Position numbers and translations under genes: made by a program. This document shows, in pieces, positions 1-7,920 of a DNA stretch of 64,000 nt (positions within the stretch are counted from its first letter, which is position 1; every line of letters starts with the position of its first letter). Origin of the DNA: Paenibacillus albus (lineage in GTDB: Bacteria > Bacillota > Bacilli > Paenibacillales > Paenibacillaceae); NCBI RefSeq assembly GCF_003952225.1, contig NZ_CP034437.1, positions 647,001 through 711,000 of the forward strand, read 5' to 3'. A model generated the notes under the pieces. It had not been told where the DNA came from, searched no databases, and saw only the letters and a list, made by a program, of their open reading frames with translations.

Positions 1-671
1 TCATGCAAGAGATTATTCATACGCAGGAGAATAAGCGCAAGAGCGAGCTGCAGCTGCTCCAGTCGCAGATTAACCCGCATTTTCTATACAATACGCTGGA
101 TTCGATCGTATGGATGGCCGAGCAGAAGCAGCATGAGCAGGTCGTCTTAATGACCTCCGCGCTCGCCAAGCTGTTCCGGGCAAGCATTGCCAAGGATACG
201 GAGCTCGTCTCCATCCGTGTCGATGCCGAGCATATTACGAACTACTTGCTCATTCAGAAGATGCGTTACGAGAGCCAGCTGGAGTATCAGATTGATTTTG
301 ACCGAGCTATTTTCCCCTACAAAACGCTCAAGATCCTGCTTCAGCCCTTCGTCGAAAATGCGATCTACCACGGTTTACGCAATAAGCCGGACAAAGGCAC
401 GGTAACGGTTCGCGGATACGAGTCGAATGGCAATATCGTCTTCGAGGTCGAGGACGACGGGCTTGGCATGACAGAGGAGCAGCTTGAGCGGATATGGAAG
501 CCTGCCCCCGTTGCCGCTGATGAAGTACTGACCATTAGTCCCAAAGGAATCGGCATTCATAACGTCGATGAACGGATCAAGCTGTATTTTGGCAACGAGT
601 ATGGGGTGCGAATTCACAGCGAGCTCGATGTAGGAACATGCGTCACGATTACGATTCCCAAAGTGAAATAA
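1..671 (+). CDS. Sensor histidine kinase, YesM type (C-terminal part)
   Basis: This is the C-terminal part of a membrane sensor kinase. The gene enters from the left edge, so the first methionine at base 3 is probably internal; the family is usually about 580-600 residues. The visible 222 residues hold the His_kinase phosphoacceptor motif QINPHFLYNTLD (His about 26), an N-box around PFVENAIYHG, and ATP-lid glycines in DDGLGM and KGIGIHNVDER. Kinases of this family pair with AraC-type (YesN) response regulators and usually control a neighbouring sugar importer. Here the gene is followed after 16 bases by a membrane-anchored sugar-binding protein, which could act as its sensor partner (inference). 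The cognate regulator must lie outside the window. Confidence 0.9.
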   Translation, partial: MQEIIHTQENKRKSELQLLQSQINPHFLYNTLDSIVWMAEQKQHEQVVLMTSALAKLFRASIAKDTELVSIRVDAEHITNYLLIQKMRYESQLEYQIDFDRAIFPYKTLKILLQPFVENAIYHGLRNKPDKGTVTVRGYESNGNIVFEVEDDGLGMTEEQLERIWKPAPVAADEVLTISPKGIGIHNVDERIKLYFGNEYGVRIHSELDVGTCVTITIPKVK

Positions 672-687
672 GGAAGGACCTTAGCTT

Positions 688-1671
688 ATGCGATTGCACC
701 GTATGACCTTCATTCTCGTTCCGCTGCTTGTGGCACTGCTTGTCTTCGGCGTGCTGAACTATAAGCTCGGCGATGTGTCTCCTCCGAAGGCAAGGTCGAT
801 TGCTTTCGTGCTGAAGACGAGCAACGCAAGGAGCGACTTCTGGCAAGCGGTCAGCGCGGGCGCCCAGGCGGCGGCGAAGGAGTCGGAGGCCGGTCTCACT
901 GTGGAAGGGCCGCTTCAGGACATGGATGCAGATGCCCAAATCCGAATGATTCAAGAGGCAGCCGACCGGAAACCCGATGCGCTCATTGTAGCGCCGGTTC
1001 ACGATCCCCGCTTTAACGATATTTTGCATGACATCCGCGCGCGCGGCATCAAGCTCGTCGTTGTCGATACGCCGCTCGCCCTCGATGCACCGCCGTATTA
1101 CGTTGCGAACAACCACATGGAAGCCGGGCGTCAAGCGGGGAGAACGGCGGTGGAGGCGACGAAAGGCAAGCTGAGCGCCGCTATCATTAGCGACTTTCCG
1201 AACTCAGGCGTACAAAGCGAGCGCGAGCGCGGAGTGAAGGACGCGCTCGATGCCCATGCGGATGAATACGATGAGACGTTCTATGCCGGCAATTCTGAGG
1301 ATAATGCGTACGCCTATACGAGATCGCTGCTTCTTCGCAGCCCTGGCATCAACACCATCATTGCGCTCAGTGAGCCGGCCGTGCTTGGGGCGGCGAAAGC
1401 GCTGAAGGAGCTGGACCTCGCAGGCAAAGTGAAGCTGATCGGCTTCGACAGCTCCGTCTATGAGATCAAGCTGCTGGAGGAAGGCGTGCTCCATGCTACG
1501 ATTGTGCAGAAGCCGTTCAATATGGGCTATTTAAGCGTGAAGACGGCACTTGCGCTGGTTGATGGGAAACGAACGGATCAGACGACCTATATCGATTCGG
1601 TTGTCGTGACCAAATCCAATATGTATACACCAGAGAATCAGAAGCTGCTGTTCCCGTTCATTCAAAAATAA
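688..1671 (+). CDS. Membrane-anchored periplasmic-binding-like sugar sensor protein
   Basis: The 327-residue protein has an uncleaved-looking N-terminal membrane segment (about residues 5-25) with no lipobox cysteine, followed by a periplasmic-binding fold of the RbsB/XylF class (Peripla_BP_4). Family marks include DALIVAPVHDP, the hinge-region VVVDTPL, and LIGFDSS near the C-terminus. An AAGGAAGGACC ribosome site lies seven bases before the ATG. It sits directly between a YesM-type kinase and a lipoprotein binding protein. In some Firmicutes, for example XylFII-LytS of clostridia, such a protein passes the sugar signal to the kinase instead of feeding a transporter. The lack of a lipobox and the position beside the kinase favour that role, which is inferred. 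Confidence 0.85.
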   Translation: MRLHRMTFILVPLLVALLVFGVLNYKLGDVSPPKARSIAFVLKTSNARSDFWQAVSAGAQAAAKESEAGLTVEGPLQDMDADAQIRMIQEAADRKPDALIVAPVHDPRFNDILHDIRARGIKLVVVDTPLALDAPPYYVANNHMEAGRQAGRTAVEATKGKLSAAIISDFPNSGVQSERERGVKDALDAHADEYDETFYAGNSEDNAYAYTRSLLLRSPGINTIIALSEPAVLGAAKALKELDLAGKVKLIGFDSSVYEIKLLEEGVLHATIVQKPFNMGYLSVKTALALVDGKRTDQTTYIDSVVVTKSNMYTPENQKLLFPFIQK

Positions 1672-1693
1672 TGCTGTCAGGGGGCGAGATAAC

Positions 1694-2968
1694 GTGATGA
1701 CCAAGCGACTACTAACTGGGGCTGGGACGCTTGCTATAGCCGCAAGCTTGCTGATGCTGTTCACTGGCTGCTCCCCTTCCGAACCGGCGCCAATTATCGA
1801 AAACAAGGAGCAGCCTTCCCTCATCCGCTTCGTCGCAGCCGAGTACAGCTCCGAGACGAAGCCGCTGCTGGAGGAGCTCGTCCGGCAGTTCGAGATTCAG
1901 AACCCGACCATCGAGGTCGAGCTGCAGGTAGCCAATTGGGATATCTTAAGCGGCATCTATACCGCAATGATTAGTAAGAATCAGCCTCCCGATCTGCTCA
2001 ATACGAACGCGTACGCGCAGTTCGCGAGCGATGGGCTGCTCAATGATATGGGGGATATTATGTCCCCTGAGCTGAAGCAGAAGATTTATCCGAATCTGCT
2101 CGAGAAGGACCGCATGGGCGATGTCCAATACGCGGTTCCTTACGTCGCCTCGGTACGCAATATGTACTACAACCAAGACCTGTTCGAGGAAGCAGGGATA
2201 CATTCTCCGCCGAAGACATGGTCTGAGCTGAAGACTGCCGCCAGTAGAATCGTCAAGACTGGCAAGGCAACCGGCTTCGGCGTCGATCTGACCGATAACG
2301 AGACGCAGGCGTATTTGTCCTACTTCTTCTTCGGCTCAGGCGGTGGCTGGATCAAGGACGGCAAATGGACGATCAACTCCCCCGAGAATGTACAGGGGCT
2401 CTCGTTCTTGAAGGGACTGTTCGACGCGAAGCTGACCGACCCGGAGCCCACGGTCACAACACGTGACGAGAAGCAGCGGGTGCTCGGTGACGGGAAGCTC
2501 GGCATGCTCATCTCCGGCAACTATTTCACTTCCGTCGTTCCGCGCGAATTTCCTAATCTGCGATGGGGCGTCGGCCCAATTCCGGTAAAAGACGGTGAAG
2601 CCCCGCTATCGTTCGGCGTGCAGGATATGCTTGTTTCGTTCAAGAACGAGCATACGGACACTGCAGCGTTATCCAAGTTTCTGGACTTCCTGTATGACGA
2701 TGGACGATACGAGGAATTCACACGGCGCGAAGGCCTATTGCCGGTTACGTCAACGGTCGGCCAGAAGCTGGCGGCCAGCGATGCAGTGATGAAGAACGAG
2801 CTGGCGGCGCTCGAGAAGGCGCAATTCTATCCCATTCAAGAGCCAGCGTGGCAATCGATCATGGATACGGCGCGCAAGCTTGGCGATGCCGTGCTGTTTG
2901 ACCGCATGTCGCCGAAGCAGGCGCTTGATGAGCTGCAGCATTTTGCCGAAGCCCACAGTACGAAATAA
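1694..2968 (+). CDS. Extracellular solute-binding lipoprotein, family 1
   Basis: This is a sugar-binding lipoprotein of 424 residues. A signal peptide ends in the lipobox LFTGC with Cys at residue 26. The rest is an SBP_bac_1 (MalE/MsmE-like) fold, with the typical PDLLNTNAYAQ and YAVPYVASVRNMYYN segments. The start may be GTG at 1694 or ATG at 1697; both follow GGGGGCGAG. It is in line with the kinase and anchored sensor upstream and precedes a second binding protein. It could serve the same permeases with another ligand, or act as a further sensor component. The substrate cannot be read from sequence. Confidence 0.88.
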   Translation: MMTKRLLTGAGTLAIAASLLMLFTGCSPSEPAPIIENKEQPSLIRFVAAEYSSETKPLLEELVRQFEIQNPTIEVELQVANWDILSGIYTAMISKNQPPDLLNTNAYAQFASDGLLNDMGDIMSPELKQKIYPNLLEKDRMGDVQYAVPYVASVRNMYYNQDLFEEAGIHSPPKTWSELKTAASRIVKTGKATGFGVDLTDNETQAYLSYFFFGSGGGWIKDGKWTINSPENVQGLSFLKGLFDAKLTDPEPTVTTRDEKQRVLGDGKLGMLISGNYFTSVVPREFPNLRWGVGPIPVKDGEAPLSFGVQDMLVSFKNEHTDTAALSKFLDFLYDDGRYEEFTRREGLLPVTSTVGQKLAASDAVMKNELAALEKAQFYPIQEPAWQSIMDTARKLGDAVLFDRMSPKQALDELQHFAEAHSTK

Positions 2969-3084
2969 AAGAAAAAGAGAATACTAAAGATTTCACGGAA
3001 GATATTCCATAGTGACTTGCCACCCTCTCCTCTATCATGAAGATAGAACTTCAAGCAAACCAAATTTGGGAGGGTGTGCAACAC

Positions 3085-4491
3085 ATGATACTAAAGAAAA
3101 AGCTCGCTACGCTAAGCCTTGCAACCGTAATGGCTGTCGTTCCACTGACAGGCTGCGGTTCCTCTAACGACTCCGGTAACAACAACCAAACGACCAATGC
3201 GCAGGCGGATACGTCGACGAACACATCCACAAATACGTCAACCGATGCGACAACGAACAACACCTCTACTACAGATACGACTGCAACTGCTACAAAGCTG
3301 ACCGGTGATTTCGAGATCCAATACTTCGTCGGCGGCTACGGCGATAAGTGGTGGAAGAAGGTCATCGCCGACTTCAAAACAGCAAACCCGGACCTCAACA
3401 TTAAAGAGCTTGCCGGCCCGAAAATCAACGAACAAACGAAGCCGCGCTGGATCGGCGGCACTCCTCCTGATTTTGTCTACATTGACGGCCCTGGCCTGAA
3501 TGACCGCCAAATGGTTGAAGACGGTCAACTCGAAGACTTGACTGACTGGCTCAAGGACGCGAAGAACGTGGACGGCGATCTCATTACGGATCTGCTCGCT
3601 CAGCCTGCACAGCAATTCGACGGCAAGACCTACAACATTCCGCTCGTTCTGAACTCCTGGGGCGTGTTCTGGGATAAAGCGCTCTTCAAGGAAAAAGGCT
3701 GGACAGAGCCGCAAGACTTCGATCAATTCCTGCAAGTCAGCGACCAAATTAAAGCAGCAGGCATTACGCCATTCATCCATACCGGTAAATACCCATACTA
3801 CATCAACGGTGCAATTCTGTATCCGGCAATCGTATCGGCTAACAACAACGATGCAAGCATCCTGAAGGATATGGCTGATTCCAAGGTGGAAGCGTTCCAG
3901 AAGCCGGCTGTCCTTGCTGCATTGAACCAAATCGTCGCACTCCGCGACAAGGGCTTCATCGACAAAGCTTCCATCCAAATCAACCATACCGATTCGCAAA
4001 TGCTCTTCCTGCAGCATAAGGATGCATTCATCCCGAATGGCCTGTGGCTGCCGAATGAAATGTCCAAAGACATCCCTGGCGGCTTCGACTTCGGCTTCAT
4101 TCCATCCGTGACACAAAGCGCAGGCGGCAAAGTGGTAGCAAACACTTCGACTGCAACTGTTGCAATCGCGAAGAATGCGAAGAACAAAGATGCGGCAAAA
4201 GCGTTCATGCAGTTCATCTTCTCGAAGGCTCAAGCATCGCAATGGGCTGAGCTGAGCGGCGCTCCTTCCAACATCAAAGGCGACATCAGCAGTTCCAATG
4301 CGCCTAGCTTCGTTAAGGATGCTGCGAAATTCCTGACAGACCCGAACACGGTCGTTATTCCGACGATTACGTTCAACGCTGACGTAGACAAAGCGATGCA
4401 GGATGCAACTGACGCTCTTACAATCAGCAAGATTACGCCGGAAGAATGGGTGAAGCGCGTCTCCGACGCAGCAGCTAAAGTGAAGCCATAA
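3085..4491 (+). CDS. Carbohydrate ABC transporter substrate-binding lipoprotein
   Basis: The start at 3085 is preferred over an upstream in-frame ATG at 3037, because GGGAGGGTG lies just before 3085 and the protein then begins with a proper signal peptide. The lipobox is LTGC, with Cys at residue 24. A Thr/Asn-rich linker of about 45 residues follows, and then an SBP_bac_1 domain. Segments such as GGTPPDFVYIDGP, NIPLVLNSWGVFWD and GLWLPNEM resemble binding proteins for oligosaccharides or N-acetylglucosamine-type sugars, but the ligand is uncertain. Two permease genes follow after a strong intercistronic hairpin, the usual order for a malEFG-like importer. No ATPase is encoded nearby, so a shared MsmX-type ATPase is expected. 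Confidence 0.92.
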   Translation: MILKKKLATLSLATVMAVVPLTGCGSSNDSGNNNQTTNAQADTSTNTSTNTSTDATTNNTSTTDTTATATKLTGDFEIQYFVGGYGDKWWKKVIADFKTANPDLNIKELAGPKINEQTKPRWIGGTPPDFVYIDGPGLNDRQMVEDGQLEDLTDWLKDAKNVDGDLITDLLAQPAQQFDGKTYNIPLVLNSWGVFWDKALFKEKGWTEPQDFDQFLQVSDQIKAAGITPFIHTGKYPYYINGAILYPAIVSANNNDASILKDMADSKVEAFQKPAVLAALNQIVALRDKGFIDKASIQINHTDSQMLFLQHKDAFIPNGLWLPNEMSKDIPGGFDFGFIPSVTQSAGGKVVANTSTATVAIAKNAKNKDAAKAFMQFIFSKAQASQWAELSGAPSNIKGDISSSNAPSFVKDAAKFLTDPNTVVIPTITFNADVDKAMQDATDALTISKITPEEWVKRVSDAAAKVKP

Positions 4492-4524
4492 TAGCAGCCT
4501 TCTCCACGCACATAATGAACAACC

Positions 4525-4564
4525 GAATGATGATCAGAGCTCTTTGCTGCTCTGATCATCATTC
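4525..4564 (+). other. Intercistronic stem-loop between binding protein and permease genes
   Basis: The arms GAATGATGATCAGAGC (4525-4540) and GCTCTGATCATCATTC (4549-4564) form a perfect 16-bp stem with an 8-base loop. No T-run follows, so it is unlikely to be a full terminator. In malE-malF-type operons such hairpins protect the upstream message and lower permease expression; that role is inferred here. Confidence 0.75.
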
Positions 4565-4597
4565 GCACTTAGACCTTAGGAAGGACGGTGGGCCAAG

Positions 4598-5500
4598 GTG
4601 AATTCGGGCTCGTCCAAGCTGCAGCGCAACATTTTTATCGCCTCATTCATTATTCCGACGTTCGTGTTCTACTGTATTTTTACCGTGTATCCAGTCCTGC
4701 AAGGTCTGTACTATTCGATGTTCGATTGGTCCGGCATGTCGCAGCATAAAGAGTTTGTTGGCTTCCGTAATTTCAAAGACCTGTTTCACGACCCGATCGT
4801 CTGGAAAGCGATTGGCAACGACTACTTCCTTGTTGTGGGCAAAGTGATCGGCATTATGACGATCGCGACTTTCTTTGCGGTGGCGCTGACACGATTCCGC
4901 TTCAAGCTGGCCGGCTTCTTCCGCTCCATCTTTTTTATCCCGAATATTCTTTCAGTCGTCGTTATCGGTGTCCTCTGGAATTTCATATATAACCCGCAGA
5001 TCGGCTTCCTAAATGGGTTTCTATCGCTGTTCACGAAGGATACGGTCAGCATTACGTGGCTCGGCTTCACAAGCCATACGATTTGGATGCTGCTTCCCCC
5101 GACCATTTGGGCGGGTATCGGATTCTATATGATCCTGCTCATTGCTGCAATTCAGAACATCCCGGATTCTCTCTATGAAGCATCCGAGCTGGAAGGCGCG
5201 AATCAGTGGCATCAGTTCAGCAAGATTACGATTCCGCTCGTCTGGGAGCAGATGAAGGTGTCGATTCTGAACATCATGATGACAACGCTGAACGGCTCCT
5301 TCGTCATCGTCTGGATTATGACGCAGGGCGGTCCGGACAATTCCACGCAGGTTATGGGCTCTTATTTGTACCAAATGGCATTCCAGCAATATCACTTCGG
5401 TTACGGAGCTTCGATCGGCGTACTCATTCTCGTCCTGTCGCTCATTACGACGGTTGCTCTGCAGCGTCTGCTCCGTCACGAAACTGTGGAATTGGGCTGA
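4598..5500 (+). CDS. Sugar ABC transporter permease, MalF type
   Basis: This 300-residue integral membrane protein has about six hydrophobic segments and the EAA loop of binding-protein-dependent permeases (ASELEGANQWHQFSKITIPL), which contacts the ATPase. The start is GTG at 4598, with AGGAAGGACGG upstream. The stop is separated from the next permease gene by 13 bases containing GGAGGAT, so the two are translationally close. It forms the membrane channel with the next gene for the sugar bound by the lipoprotein at 3085-4491. Confidence 0.93.
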   Translation: MNSGSSKLQRNIFIASFIIPTFVFYCIFTVYPVLQGLYYSMFDWSGMSQHKEFVGFRNFKDLFHDPIVWKAIGNDYFLVVGKVIGIMTIATFFAVALTRFRFKLAGFFRSIFFIPNILSVVVIGVLWNFIYNPQIGFLNGFLSLFTKDTVSITWLGFTSHTIWMLLPPTIWAGIGFYMILLIAAIQNIPDSLYEASELEGANQWHQFSKITIPLVWEQMKVSILNIMMTTLNGSFVIVWIMTQGGPDNSTQVMGSYLYQMAFQQYHFGYGASIGVLILVLSLITTVALQRLLRHETVELG

Positions 5501-5513
5501 GGAGGATATAATC

Positions 5514-6359
5514 ATGAATTTAGGCATCCGAAACCCTGTCGCGAAAGGCTTCTTTTACATCCTATTGCTGCTGTGGACCGTGTCGGTTATTTACCCGTTA
5601 TTATGGACGCTCCTCGACTCGCTGAAGGATAACGAGCAGTTCTTCATTCACGCGCCGTGGTCGCTTCCCCGCTTCCCGCTGCTCTGGTCGAACTTCAGCT
5701 ACGTGTGGAGCAAATATAATTTCAATACGTACTTCGTCAATTCACTTATTGTCACTGTGGGCTCTACAGTGCTTGGTCTCTTGCTCTCGGCAATGACCGC
5801 TTACGTGCTTGCGCGGTATACGTTCAGAGGCAGCAACTTCCTGTACCTGCTGTACATCGCTTCGATGATGATTCCGTTCATTCTGGCGCTTATCCCGCTG
5901 TTCTTCCTGATGAACTCGATGCATCTCATCAATACGAAGCTTGGCCTTATCTTCGTCTACGCGTCCAGCCTGCTGGCGTTCGGCATCTTCGTGCTTGCCG
6001 GCTTCTTCAAGTCGCTGCCGAAGGAGCTGGAGGAATCGGCGCAAATTGACGGCGCCTCGCATTTCGGCACGTTCTTCCGCATTATGCTGCCACTAGCCCA
6101 GCCGGGTCTCGTAACGGTCGCGATTATCAACGTGCTGAACATCTGGAACGAGTACGTGGTCGGTACGATTATCGTGAATGACCCGACTCAGTACACGCTT
6201 CCGATTGAAATCGCGGTTATGCAGCAAGAAATGCAATACCGCACGGAATGGGGCCCGTTGTTCGCAGCGCTGCTCGTCACCATCGTGCCGGTGCTCATCA
6301 TGTACATCCTGTTCCAACGCAAGATCGCCAGCGGAATTACAGCTGGTGCTGTGAAATAG
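5514..6359 (+). CDS. Sugar ABC transporter permease, MalG type
   Basis: This 281-residue permease partners the preceding gene. The start at 5514 is chosen for the GGAGGAT site at 5501-5507; an in-frame ATG at 5454 lies inside the preceding gene. Hydrophobic segments begin at about residue 12, and the EAA motif is visible as EESAQIDGASHFGTFFRIMLPL, typical of the MalG branch. It is the last gene of the operon and is followed by a terminator at 6363-6416. Confidence 0.93.
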   Translation: MNLGIRNPVAKGFFYILLLLWTVSVIYPLLWTLLDSLKDNEQFFIHAPWSLPRFPLLWSNFSYVWSKYNFNTYFVNSLIVTVGSTVLGLLLSAMTAYVLARYTFRGSNFLYLLYIASMMIPFILALIPLFFLMNSMHLINTKLGLIFVYASSLLAFGIFVLAGFFKSLPKELEESAQIDGASHFGTFFRIMLPLAQPGLVTVAIINVLNIWNEYVVGTIIVNDPTQYTLPIEIAVMQQEMQYRTEWGPLFAALLVTIVPVLIMYILFQRKIASGITAGAVK

Positions 6360-6362
6360 TTA

Positions 6363-6419
6363 AACAACCTTAGCCCGCGGAGATTTAGCTTTCATCCCCT
6401 GCTTGCTAAGGTTGTTGTT
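6363..6419 (+). terminator. Terminator after the sugar importer operon
   Basis: AACAACCTTAGC (6363-6374) pairs perfectly with GCTAAGGTTGTT (6405-6416) and is followed by GTTATTTT. It lies between convergent genes and may act in both directions. Confidence 0.7.
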
Positions 6420-6430
6420 ATTTTAAAAGC

Positions 6431-7294
6431 TTATGAAAGCTTGCTTACGACTTGCTGCAGCGCCTCTTGAATTGGCGTGAGCGGGCGACCAAGCAGCTTC
6501 TCGAAGTCACTGCTCTCTACTTCAAGCGAGCCTTCGCGGATGCCTTGCTGAATGCCGACCACAATCGGAATGGCAAAGTCCGGTACGCCTACACCTTTCA
6601 TAATGCCAGCATAAGTCTCATCGTCCACCTGCTGGACGGGTACTTCCTTACCCAGAACAGCGCCAAGCGCGGTTGCGAAATCTTCCTGCGAGAGCAAGGT
6701 GCCGGACAATTCATACGTCTTGTTCTCATGGCCTTCTCCTGCAAGAACAGCTGCTGCAGCTTGCGCATATTCCTGATGCAGCGCCCAGCCAACTTTGCCG
6801 GAGCCTGCGGACGTTATCCAAGGCGCTCCCGCGATAACCCCTTGAATGCTTCCCACTTCATTCTCAATGTACCAGTTGTTGCGCAGCAAGGCATATGGGA
6901 CCCCGCTCTCACGAAGAGCTTGCTCTGCCGCTTGGTGTGGAGGCGCGAACAGAATCTTGCTGTCGGCAGCGCCAGCGAGGCTCGTATAGGAAATGAAGCC
7001 GACTTTCGCGCGGGCAGCAGCTTCAATTGCATTCACATGCTGGCGAATACGCGTCTCTGTGTCGCCGTCGGTCGAGATGATTAAGATGCGGTCAATGCCT
7101 TGGAATGCCGCGTCGAGCGTTTCCGGACGGTCAAAGTCGCCGTGGCGAACGTCGATTCCTTGTGCACGCAGCCCTTCTGCCTTCTCTGGATTACGTACAC
7201 TTACCGCGATTTGACTTGCCGGTACCGTTTTTAGCAATTCCTCTACCACTTCCGCGCCTAGCTTCCCTGTAGCACCTGTCACTAACAATTTCAT
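6431..7294 (-). CDS. NmrA-like NAD(P)-binding oxidoreductase (YwnB/QorB-like)
   Basis: The 287-residue protein begins with the Rossmann motif VTGATGKLGAEV and continues as an NmrA/atypical short-chain dehydrogenase. It shows the conserved RNPEKA, GDFDRPETL and YTSLAGA segments, as in NAD(P)H:quinone reductases. GGAGGAAC precedes the ATG. An Rrf2-family regulator lies just upstream on the same strand. This gene pair resembles ywnA-ywnB of Bacillus subtilis (from memory). A 40-bp palindrome sits directly upstream of the start. A role in quinone or electrophile stress is plausible but not shown by sequence. Confidence 0.85.
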   Translation of the reverse strand: MKLLVTGATGKLGAEVVEELLKTVPASQIAVSVRNPEKAEGLRAQGIDVRHGDFDRPETLDAAFQGIDRILIISTDGDTETRIRQHVNAIEAAARAKVGFISYTSLAGAADSKILFAPPHQAAEQALRESGVPYALLRNNWYIENEVGSIQGVIAGAPWITSAGSGKVGWALHQEYAQAAAAVLAGEGHENKTYELSGTLLSQEDFATALGAVLGKEVPVQQVDDETYAGIMKGVGVPDFAIPIVVGIQQGIREGSLEVESSDFEKLLGRPLTPIQEALQQVVSKLS

Positions 7295-7315
7295 TGACTT
7301 GTTCCTCCTCAGTAT

Positions 7316-7355
7316 TGTTGTAACTATTATTGTTATAACAATAATAGTTACAACA
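7316..7355. promoter_or_regulatory. Perfect 40-bp palindromic operator before the NmrA-like gene
   Basis: The left half TGTTGTAACTATTATTGTTA is mirrored exactly by the right half with no spacer. It contains two overlapping sites, GTAAC-N7-GTTAT and its mirror. The same pattern, GTAAC-N7-GTTAC, covers the start of the neighbouring Rrf2 gene at 7869-7885, so Rrf2 binding and autoregulation are likely. Confidence 0.8.
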
Positions 7356-7367
7356 CGTTTATAAAAG

Positions 7368-7440
7368 AAAGGTTCTTAGGCAACAACGTTTTTTCGCGAA
7401 TCTCCCTTGCGAAATCGTTTTGTGCCTGAATAGAACCTTT
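7368..7440 (-). terminator. Long nested hairpin after the Rrf2 gene
   Basis: AAAGGTTCT (7368-7376) pairs with AGAACCTTT (7432-7440). Inside it AGGC pairs with GCCT and TTTCGC with GCGAAA. The stem overlaps the rrf2-like stop codon, and on the minus strand it is followed by CTTTTAT. It may end or limit transcription from the regulator into the reductase. Confidence 0.55.
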
Positions 7441-7876
7441 ACTTAAACTTCTCAAGCAGCTGCGCAATCGTTGTCTGTGCAAGCCTCTGCTCCATGAGCG
7501 CCTGCGCCTGTGCAAGCTCATCTTGAAGCACCTGCTCAATATTCCGACCAACGGTGCATTCGATCTTCGAGTGCTCATGAATGCGAAACAGCTGATTATT
7601 CTCCGTCACGCCTACGGCATGATACACATCAAGCAGCGTAATATCTGCCGGGTCCTTCAACAAGGCCGCCCCGCCTACGCCCGCCCTAACCTCTACCAGG
7701 CCAGCCTTCTTCAGCATCCCCATGATCCGCCGTATGACGACCGGGTTCGTGTTGACGCTGCCTGCGATATAGTCGCCTGTACTATCTGGCGCAACGGCGA
7801 TAAGAGAAAGTGTATGAACCGCAATTGAGAATCGTGTGCTAATCTGCTTCACTTTAACCACCACCGTTGTAACCAT
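7439..7876 (-). CDS. Rrf2-family transcriptional regulator (YwnA-like)
   Basis: The 145-residue protein has the Rrf2 winged helix in the N-terminal 85 residues: STRFSIAVHTLSLIA, then the recognition region NTNPVVIRRIMGMLKKAGLV and the wing GVGGAALLKDPADITLLDVY. The three-cysteine iron-sulfur cluster set of IscR/NsrR is missing (only one Cys, near residue 111), so it belongs to the YwnA/CymR-like class without a cluster. The ATG at 7876 follows GAGAAG at eight bases. A dyad GTAAC-N7-GTTAC covers this start codon, suggesting autorepression. It probably controls the NmrA-like gene next to it. Confidence 0.88.
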   Translation of the reverse strand: MVTTVVVKVKQISTRFSIAVHTLSLIAVAPDSTGDYIAGSVNTNPVVIRRIMGMLKKAGLVEVRAGVGGAALLKDPADITLLDVYHAVGVTENNQLFRIHEHSKIECTVGRNIEQVLQDELAQAQALMEQRLAQTTIAQLLEKFK

Positions 7877-7885
7877 TGTAGTTAC
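7869..7885. promoter_or_regulatory. Dyad operator over the Rrf2 start codon
   Basis: GTAAC (7869-7873) and GTTAC (7881-7885) are separated by seven bases, the same geometry as the two sites in the palindrome at 7316-7355. The dyad covers the ATG at 7874-7876. Confidence 0.65.
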
Positions 7886-7920
7886 TTCTCATCTTGCTGT
7901 CAAGAATGCGATTAGCAGCA

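Noticed and set aside
3238..4242. Open frame of 334 codons on the minus strand
   Set aside because: It is antisense to the sugar-binding lipoprotein; frequent Cys and His reflect the opposite strand.
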